Made by a program: the position numbers and the translations under genes
Source: Pseudomonadota bacterium
GTDB taxonomy: Bacteria > Desulfobacterota > Anaeroferrophillalia > Anaeroferrophillales > Anaeroferrophillaceae
Length of the DNA stretch: 6,823 nt
Direction: 5' to 3'
NCBI GenBank assembly: GCA_011042595.1
Contig: DQWO01000291.1
Span: forward strand, 1-6,823
Part shown: one piece after another, positions 1 to 4,982 of the stretch
How the letters are laid out: every line of letters starts with the position of its first letter
Position numbering within the stretch: the stretch's first letter is position 1
The notes under the pieces: generated by a model
What the model was told of the DNA's origin: nothing
The model's input: the letters and a program-made list of their open reading frames with translations, nothing else
The model's database searches: none

Positions 1-93
1 GCTCATTCTCGCGGCACATCGTGTGCCGCTCCGAGGTGTGTGCCGCGAATCACCGTCGTGGTGATTCGTTCGGCACCCAATGCCGCTATGAGC
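1..93. repeat. Structured palindromic intergenic repeat, copy 1 (left edge may be cut)
   Basis: This GC-rich intergenic element has nested inverted repeats. Its ends pair (GCTCAT at 1-6 with ATGAGC at 88-93). A first hairpin has an 8-bp perfect stem (11-18 with 22-29) and a TCG loop. A second, longer hairpin pairs 40-54 with 60-76: GTGCCG plus CGAATCACC on the left arm, a 5-nt loop at 55-59, and a TT bulge at 69-70 on the right arm. TGCCGC occurs three times (24-29, 41-46, 81-86), so alternative pairing with GCGGCA at 11-16 is possible. The whole could fold as a three-way junction or cruciform. A partial second copy lies at 4290-4353. No coding content is supported. It resembles REP/BIME-like or small non-autonomous palindromic elements in general form, but I do not recognise a named family. 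Confidence 0.8.
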
Positions 94-141
94 CAAGCCC
101 GAACATTCTGAATGTATTTACGACAATTTCTTGTTTTTTTA

Positions 142-158
142 TACCCCTCAAGGGGGTA
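142..158. other. Small C-rich/G-rich hairpin in the polA leader
   Basis: TACCCC (142-147) pairs perfectly with GGGGTA (153-158) across a 5-nt loop. A run of T lies just before it (134-140), not after it, so it is not a plus-strand intrinsic terminator. Read on the minus strand it is followed by A, so it is not a terminator there either. It sits immediately upstream of the -35-like hexamer at 168-173 and could be a protein-binding palindrome. The structure is certain; its function is unknown. Confidence 0.4.
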
Positions 159-167
159 CTGAAAAGA

Positions 168-196
168 TTGACAGACTTTCAGTAGTAAGGCACTAA
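168..196 (+). promoter_or_regulatory. Possible sigma-70-type promoter for polA
   Basis: TTGACA at 168-173 is an exact match to the -35 consensus. At 17-bp spacing the candidate -10 (191-196, CACTAA) matches the consensus poorly; shifting by one base to 192-197 is little better. An imperfect inverted repeat (GACTTT 174-179 with AAAGTC 198-203) spans the spacer and the -10 region and might be an operator or leader hairpin. Transcription from here would give a leader of roughly 30 nt before the polA ATG at 237. The -35 is strong and the -10 weak, so this stays tentative. Confidence 0.35.
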
Positions 197-236
197 AAAA
201 GTCACTTATCGATGATTGTGGGTGTTTGTACAGAAG

Positions 237-2906
237 ATGGAAAAGAAAAAAATCTATGTGGTAGATGGAAGTTCTTTTATCTACCGGGCTTATCATGCGC
301 TGCCTGAGTTGATAACCGCGAAGGGTCAGCCGACCAATGCAATTTATGGTTTCACCACCATGATGCTCAAGCTGATTGAAGATGAGCAGCCGGAGTACAT
401 TGCCGTGGCCATGGATGCCCGCCGGCCAACCTGGAGGGATGAAATTTATCCGGAATACAAAGCGAATCGCCCGCCGATGCCTGATGATCTGGTGCAGCAA
501 TTGCCCTATTTTACCCAGATACTTGAGGCTTTGGGGGTCCCGTTCCTGCACCAGGAAGGTTATGAGGCTGACGACCTGATTGCAACCCTGGTCAGAGAGG
601 CAAGAGAAAGAGGGTTTGCGGCGGTAATCATTTCTGGCGATAAAGATCTTATGAGCCTTGTTGGTGATAGTGTAGTTATGAACGACACCCTTAAGGGAAA
701 AATCTACACTGTTCCGGAAGTTGAAAAGAAATTCGGGTTATCGGGGGAACAGTTATTGGATTTGCTGGCCCTGGCCGGGGATAAGTCCGACAATGTTCCA
801 GGAATAAAAGGCGTTGGTCCCAAGACGGCCCTGTCGCTGTTGCAGGAATATGGTTCATTGGATAACCTGCTTGAACATGCAGATCAGATAAAGAAAAAGG
901 GCTGGCGGGACAAGATTCTTGCGGGGCTTGATGATGCCAGGCTTTCCAGAATACTTGTGACCCTAGATGATCAGGTGCCCCTGGAGACAAAGCTGGAGGA
1001 CCTGTCGCGTGGTGAGATGAATTATCCGCGCTTACAGGATCTTTTTCAGGAACTTGAATTTTATCGTTTAGCCAAGAAAATTGCCCCACGTAAAACCGTT
1101 AGTTCCGCCGGTTATAGACTGATTATAACAACTGATCAGTTGAAGGAAGTTGCTGAGCGGTTGTTAAAGGTAAAAGGATTTGCCCTTGATACGGAGACTA
1201 CCTCAATCAATGCGATGGGGGCTAAGTTGGTGGGGGTATCGCTCTCCTGGGAGGAAGGGGAAGCCTGCTATATTCCGGTTGGCCATGCCCCTGAAGTTGC
1301 CGGGCAGCAGGTGTTGCTCAATGATTTGCAACAGTATCTTGGCCCGTTGCTGGATGATCCCGGCATCGAAAAATGGGGACATAATATCAAATATGATATG
1401 ATTGTTCTTTTAAGGCATGGTCTGCTGATTGCCGGTAAGCTGTACGACACCATGGTGGCGTCCTATGTCTTGAATCCGGAACGTCATAGTCACAGTTTGT
1501 CAGCCATAGCTCTGGAAATGCTGCAGCATACAAGTATAGAGTTTAAAGATGTGGTTGGTCACGGAAAAAAAGCTTGTACCTTTGATCAGGTTAAATTGGA
1601 CATTGCCGCTGAATATGCCTGTGAAGATGCTTCTCTAACGTATCTGTTGCATGAACAGCTGTTAGAAAAGGTTAAAACATCAGGTCTTGAAGAGCTATTT
1701 TATAAACTGGAAATGCCATTGGTTTCTGTTCTAATGCGAATGGAAATGGCTGGAGTTAAGATAGATGCTTTTCTGCTTAACCAGCTTGCAGCCGATTATG
1801 AAATAAAACTTAAGGTCATGGAGGAAGAGATTTTTGCCATGTCCGGCGCCAACTTCAATATTAATTCACCTAAACAGCTGGCGGAGGTATTGTTTGATCG
1901 CCTGAATTTGCCGGTCATAAAAAAAACCAAGACCGGGGCATCGACAAATGTTGATGTTCTTAACGAACTGGCTACGCAACACCCGCTGCCGGAAAAAATT
2001 CTTGCCTACCGATCTTTGGCCAAGCTGAAATCAACCTACCTTGACGCCCTACCGAAGCTGGTTAACCAGGAAACTGGCAGGGTGCATACATCATACAATC
2101 AGACAGTGGCCGCAACGGGCCGCCTGTCTTCCAGTGACCCGAATTTGCAGAATATTCCAATCCGCAGTCAGGAGGGTGCGAATATCAGACGCGCATTTGT
2201 GGGTGAGGGTGACAATGTTATTATGTCAGCTGATTATTCCCAGATTGAACTGCGCATTCTGGCCCATCTGTCGGAAGATCCGGAGCTGCTGGCGGCGTTC
2301 GATCGTGGAGATGATATCCATACTTTGACCGCCGCCCGGATTTTTGAAGTCCTGCCGTTAATGGTAACCTCAGACATGCGTCGGGAGGCTAAGGTCGTAA
2401 ATTTTGGAGTTCTCTATGGTATGAGTCCCTATGGCCTGGCGCGGGAGTTGAAAATAGACCGGGCCACGGCTAAAGCTTATATAGACAATTATTTTGCCAC
2501 TTATGCTCAGGTTAAAATATATTTTGAGCAATTAGTTGCTGAGGCGGAGAAACAGGGTTATGTTTCAACGATGCTGGGACGTCGACGTTATCTTCCTGAA
2601 ATCAACAGCCGCAATCCTAATCGCCGGGAAATGGCCCGCCGTATGGCGGTAAACAGCCCCATACAAGGGTCAGCGGCAGATCTGATTAAATTGGTGATGA
2701 TTAACCTTGACCACCGGTTGGAAAGCGAGGGATGGAAATCAAGGATGATCATGCAGGTCCATGATGAACTGGTATTTGAGGTTGTTCCAGCTGAAGTAGA
2801 ATCACTGCGGGAAATGGTCCGCCGGGAAATGACTGAAATTGTTTCATTGCGGGTTCCCCTGCTGGTTGATATCGGGGTGGGGGAAAATTGGCAGAAAGCC
2901 CATTAA
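237..2906 (+). CDS. polA: DNA polymerase I (5'-3' exonuclease, 3'-5' exonuclease and polymerase)
   Basis: This cytoplasmic enzyme removes RNA primers, fills gaps during lagging-strand synthesis and serves excision repair. The 889-residue product carries all three family domains. The N-terminal 5' nuclease (about 1-290) has the acidic metal ligands D10, D60, E110/D112/D113, D135/D137 and D182/D185, plus the H3TH segment after GDKSDNVPG. The proofreading domain (about 300-480) keeps DTET (D318, E320), D387 and the Y460-D464 pair, so it should be active; some bacterial Pol I proteins have lost these residues. The polymerase domain has motif A DYSQIELR (D666, E671), the O-helix K719/F723/Y727 and motif C HDE (842-844). 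F723 matches the Phe that discriminates against dideoxynucleotides in E. coli Pol I. ATG 237 is chosen because the family N-terminus begins just before the VDGSS motif; an in-frame TTG at 216 and GTG at 222 would add only 5-7 atypical residues. No good Shine-Dalgarno precedes any of them. It is slightly shorter than the E. coli enzyme (928 residues). folC follows after 40 bp. Confidence 0.97.
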   Translation: MEKKKIYVVDGSSFIYRAYHALPELITAKGQPTNAIYGFTTMMLKLIEDEQPEYIAVAMDARRPTWRDEIYPEYKANRPPMPDDLVQQLPYFTQILEALGVPFLHQEGYEADDLIATLVREARERGFAAVIISGDKDLMSLVGDSVVMNDTLKGKIYTVPEVEKKFGLSGEQLLDLLALAGDKSDNVPGIKGVGPKTALSLLQEYGSLDNLLEHADQIKKKGWRDKILAGLDDARLSRILVTLDDQVPLETKLEDLSRGEMNYPRLQDLFQELEFYRLAKKIAPRKTVSSAGYRLIITTDQLKEVAERLLKVKGFALDTETTSINAMGAKLVGVSLSWEEGEACYIPVGHAPEVAGQQVLLNDLQQYLGPLLDDPGIEKWGHNIKYDMIVLLRHGLLIAGKLYDTMVASYVLNPERHSHSLSAIALEMLQHTSIEFKDVVGHGKKACTFDQVKLDIAAEYACEDASLTYLLHEQLLEKVKTSGLEELFYKLEMPLVSVLMRMEMAGVKIDAFLLNQLAADYEIKLKVMEEEIFAMSGANFNINSPKQLAEVLFDRLNLPVIKKTKTGASTNVDVLNELATQHPLPEKILAYRSLAKLKSTYLDALPKLVNQETGRVHTSYNQTVAATGRLSSSDPNLQNIPIRSQEGANIRRAFVGEGDNVIMSADYSQIELRILAHLSEDPELLAAFDRGDDIHTLTAARIFEVLPLMVTSDMRREAKVVNFGVLYGMSPYGLARELKIDRATAKAYIDNYFATYAQVKIYFEQLVAEAEKQGYVSTMLGRRRYLPEINSRNPNRREMARRMAVNSPIQGSAADLIKLVMINLDHRLESEGWKSRMIMQVHDELVFEVVPAEVESLREMVRREMTEIVSLRVPLLVDIGVGENWQKAH

Positions 2907-2946
2907 TGTCTTAAAGTGAGTAAGAGCTGATGATGGAAAAAAATCG

Positions 2947-4221
2947 ATGAGTTATCAGGAAACCCTGGATTATTTATACGGGTTGGAACATTTTGGCATT
3001 AGCCTGGGACTCGAAAATATTCATGCATTAATGGCCGCTTTTGATAATCCCCAGGAGCAATTGGCGATTGTCCACGTGGCGGGTAGTAACGGCAAAGGCT
3101 CAACCATCTCGTTTTTGAAGGATATGCTTGCAGCAGCAGGATTGAGGGTCGGAGTTTATACATCCCCGCATCTGCGTCATTTTTCGGAAAGAATAGTGGT
3201 GGCGGGTAAGCCGATTACGGAAGCTGAAATTGTGGAGCTGACCAGAGAACTGAGGCCGGTGGCAGAGGAAATTCCCCGTATAGTCACATTTTTTGACTTT
3301 ACTACCGCTATGGCCTTGCTTTACTTTTCCCGGCTGCAGCCGGATGTAGTTATTTTAGAAACCGGACTAGGTGGTACACTGGATGCAACTAATGTGGTTT
3401 CAAAGCCGCGGTTGACAATGATTACCAATATTGCTTTGGAGCATGAAGAATATTTGGGACATACTTTGCTTTCCGTAGCGCGGGAAAAAGCCGGTATTCT
3501 TAAACCTTTGACGCCGTTGGTTTCCGGGGTACGAAATCGCCGGATAAGGGAGTATCTTGAACGGAAAAATCAGAGCCTGGGTGGAAAATGCTATTTCAGC
3601 GGGCGGGATTTTCGTATCCGCAGGAAACCGGACAGGAGCTTCAGTTATAAAGGGTTACGTAGACAGTTAAAGGGCCTGCGGGTGCAAATGCTGGGTGAAT
3701 ACCAGCAGGATAACGCTTCTCTGGCGCTCTGCGCGCTTGAAGTCCTGGCCGGACTGGGAGTGGTAAATCCTGACGATAGTCAAATACGCCGAGGTTTAGC
3801 TGACAGTTATTGGCCGGGGCGACTGGAAAAAGTCAGCAGTAAACCGGATTTTTATATCGATGGGGCCCATAATCCTCATGGTGTGCGGGCGCTGATGCCG
3901 GTGTTACGTCAGCTTTCAGCTGGACGCCGGCTGATTCTGCTGATTGGAGCGATGAAAGATAAGCAAGTTTCAGTCATGGTATCCTATCTTGCCCCGCTGG
4001 CCTCCGAGGTTATTGTTACCCGGGCTAAGTTGGACCGTTCCTGTTCGACCGAACAGTTGTATCTTGAGGCTGAAAAGTACTGTCAGCGTGTCTTTCGTAC
4101 CGAAACAATTGCTGAAGCGATTTCCCTGGGCAGAAAGAGGGCTAAAGTAGACGATCTCATATTCTTTACCGGTTCACTCTATTGTGTCGGCGAGGCGTTG
4201 GAGGAAATAAATAATTTATAG
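2947..4221 (+). CDS. folC: Bifunctional folylpolyglutamate synthase / dihydrofolate synthase
   Basis: This cytosolic ATP-dependent ligase of the Mur-ligase superfamily adds glutamate to dihydropteroate (making dihydrofolate) and extends reduced folates to polyglutamates. The 424-residue length is normal. Visible motifs are the P-loop GSNGKGST (46-53, K50), YTSPHL soon after it, the omega-loop segment ETGLGGTLDATN (138-149), the LEH motif with H166 (LDH in most relatives), REKAG with K181 as the likely carbamylated lysine, and the C-terminal-domain signature DGAHNP (305-310). The FFDFTTAMA segment resembles the region of bacterial enzymes that have both activities, so dual function is likely but inferred. 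ATG 2947 is supported by the conserved N-terminal helix (YLYGLEHFGI); only a weak GGA (2935-2937) precedes it. The 40-bp gap after polA contains no terminator, suggesting co-transcription with polA. No clear terminator follows the stop. Confidence 0.95.
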   Translation: MSYQETLDYLYGLEHFGISLGLENIHALMAAFDNPQEQLAIVHVAGSNGKGSTISFLKDMLAAAGLRVGVYTSPHLRHFSERIVVAGKPITEAEIVELTRELRPVAEEIPRIVTFFDFTTAMALLYFSRLQPDVVILETGLGGTLDATNVVSKPRLTMITNIALEHEEYLGHTLLSVAREKAGILKPLTPLVSGVRNRRIREYLERKNQSLGGKCYFSGRDFRIRRKPDRSFSYKGLRRQLKGLRVQMLGEYQQDNASLALCALEVLAGLGVVNPDDSQIRRGLADSYWPGRLEKVSSKPDFYIDGAHNPHGVRALMPVLRQLSAGRRLILLIGAMKDKQVSVMVSYLAPLASEVIVTRAKLDRSCSTEQLYLEAEKYCQRVFRTETIAEAISLGRKRAKVDDLIFFTGSLYCVGEALEEINNL

Positions 4222-4289
4222 CTCAACTTTCTGAGTTATGAAAAAACAGCCGAAAAAAATTATTTAAAGGCAGTTCCGGCATGGCTCTC

Positions 4290-4353
4290 GCTCATTCTCG
4301 CTGCACATCGTGTGCAGCTGTGAGGTGCCCGCCGCGAATCACCGTTTTATGAG
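4290..4353. repeat. Structured palindromic intergenic repeat, copy 2 (internally deleted)
   Basis: Aligned without gaps, 4290-4345 matches 1-56 at 49 of 56 positions. The first hairpin is intact (4300-4307 with 4311-4318, TCG loop). It differs from copy 1 at one base on each arm, and the two changes pair with each other (G:C in copy 1, T:A here). Only the left arm of the second hairpin remains (CGAATCACC, 4335-4343); its right arm is missing. ATGAG at 4349-4353 can still pair with CTCAT at 4291-4295, so the terminal inverted repeat seems kept while about 30 internal bases are lost. The element lies between folC and the flavoprotein gene and ends 12 bp before that gene's TTG start. A further match to copy 1 flanking sequence occurs just upstream at 4278-4287. 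Confidence 0.8.
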
Positions 4354-4365
4354 TGTGGGGGCTAA

Positions 4366-4971
4366 TTGAAGAAAATTGGCGTTATTGTGGGGAGCCCCAG
4401 GCGAGAGGGGAATACCGCTCGTTTGACTAACCAGGCAGTTAAAGGGGTAGTTGATGCTGGTGGTGAGGTGTTGGTATATGTTCTGCGGGAGCAGAATCTT
4501 TCTCCCTGTTTGGAAATATATGGATGTGAAAAAAACGGGCAATGTGTTATTCAGGATGATTTTCAGCAAATATGTTTGCAGTTAACCGGCTGCCAGGCAT
4601 TTATCTTGAGTTCCCCGATATTTTTTTATACGGTTAGCGCTCACACAAAAATATTTATGGACCGTTTCCAATCACGATGGGTTAAAAAATACTGGTTGGA
4701 CAAAAAACCTTTTAACCACACTGAAAACCAAAAAAAAGGACTGTTTATTTCCGCTGGTGCTTCTCATGGTAAAAAACTTTTTGACGGAGCATTGCTGACA
4801 GTTCGTTATTTTTTTGATACCCTGGATACAACCTTATGGCGGTCCCTGCTTTATCGGGGATTGGAATTCCCGGATGATGTTCTCAAACATCCGGAATATC
4901 TCGATGAAGCCTATCAAGGCGGGGTAGATCTTGTTCGTGCTCTGGCAGCAGACGATAGCGAAAACTGTTAA
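4366..4971 (+). CDS. Flavodoxin-family protein (NAD(P)H-dependent FMN reductase / iron-sulfur flavoprotein-like)
   Basis: This is a predicted cytosolic flavodoxin-fold redox protein of 201 residues; its substrate is unknown. The N-terminus MKKIGVIVGSPRREGNT forms the first beta strand and FMN-phosphate-binding loop (GSPRREGNT, 9-17). SSPIFFYTVSAHTKIFMDR is the typical second flavin-contacting segment of the family. A cysteine cluster follows the second strand: C48, C54 and C60, then DD. Iron-sulfur flavoproteins usually have four Cys here (PCxxCxxCxxxGxC). In this protein the second position is Ile51, so a normal 4Fe-4S cluster is doubtful. The start is TTG 4366: an in-frame TAA lies immediately upstream (4363-4365), and any later start would remove the flavin-loop strand. 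No canonical Shine-Dalgarno is present, only a G-run at 4357-4361. The gene is 11 bp from lptD, so the two are probably co-transcribed, although no functional link to LPS export is evident. Confidence 0.85.
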   Translation: MKKIGVIVGSPRREGNTARLTNQAVKGVVDAGGEVLVYVLREQNLSPCLEIYGCEKNGQCVIQDDFQQICLQLTGCQAFILSSPIFFYTVSAHTKIFMDRFQSRWVKKYWLDKKPFNHTENQKKGLFISAGASHGKKLFDGALLTVRYFFDTLDTTLWRSLLYRGLEFPDDVLKHPEYLDEAYQGGVDLVRALAADDSENC

Positions 4972-4972
4972 C

Positions 4973-4977
4973 GGGAG
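4973..4977 (+). promoter_or_regulatory. Ribosome binding site of lptD
   Basis: GGGAG lies 5 nt before the ATG at 4983, within the 11-bp gap after the flavoprotein stop. It is the clearest Shine-Dalgarno-like site in the window and fixes the lptD start. The close spacing would allow translational coupling with the upstream gene. Confidence 0.6.
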
Positions 4978-4982
4978 ACCCA

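Noticed and set aside
1..99. tRNA, riboswitch or CRISPR repeat interpretation of copy 1
   Set aside because: There are no tRNA invariant bases or acceptor/T-arm layout, no riboswitch core I recognise, and no regularly spaced direct repeats; the signal is inverted repeats with one distant partial copy.
123..140. Possible intrinsic terminator (ACAA-TTTC-TTGT followed by a T run) upstream of polA
   Set aside because: The stem is only 4 bp with one G:C pair, too weak for a convincing terminator, despite the T tract.
212..265. 17-codon frame from ATG 212 overlapping the polA start
   Set aside because: It has no ribosome binding site, no recognisable product, and overlaps the real polA N-terminus out of frame.
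3..551. Minus-strand open frame of 182 codons covering the repeat and the start of polA
   Set aside because: Most of it is antisense to the unmistakable polA N-terminus. Its other end simply reads through repeat copy 1. No recognisable protein family or start signal supports it.
691..1089. Minus-strand open frame of 132 codons inside polA
   Set aside because: It lies wholly antisense to conserved polA domains, has a low-complexity Pro/Ser-rich product and no family resemblance.
4222..4240. Possible terminator just after folC
   Set aside because: Only a 4-bp stem (CTCA/TGAG) can be formed and no T tract follows.
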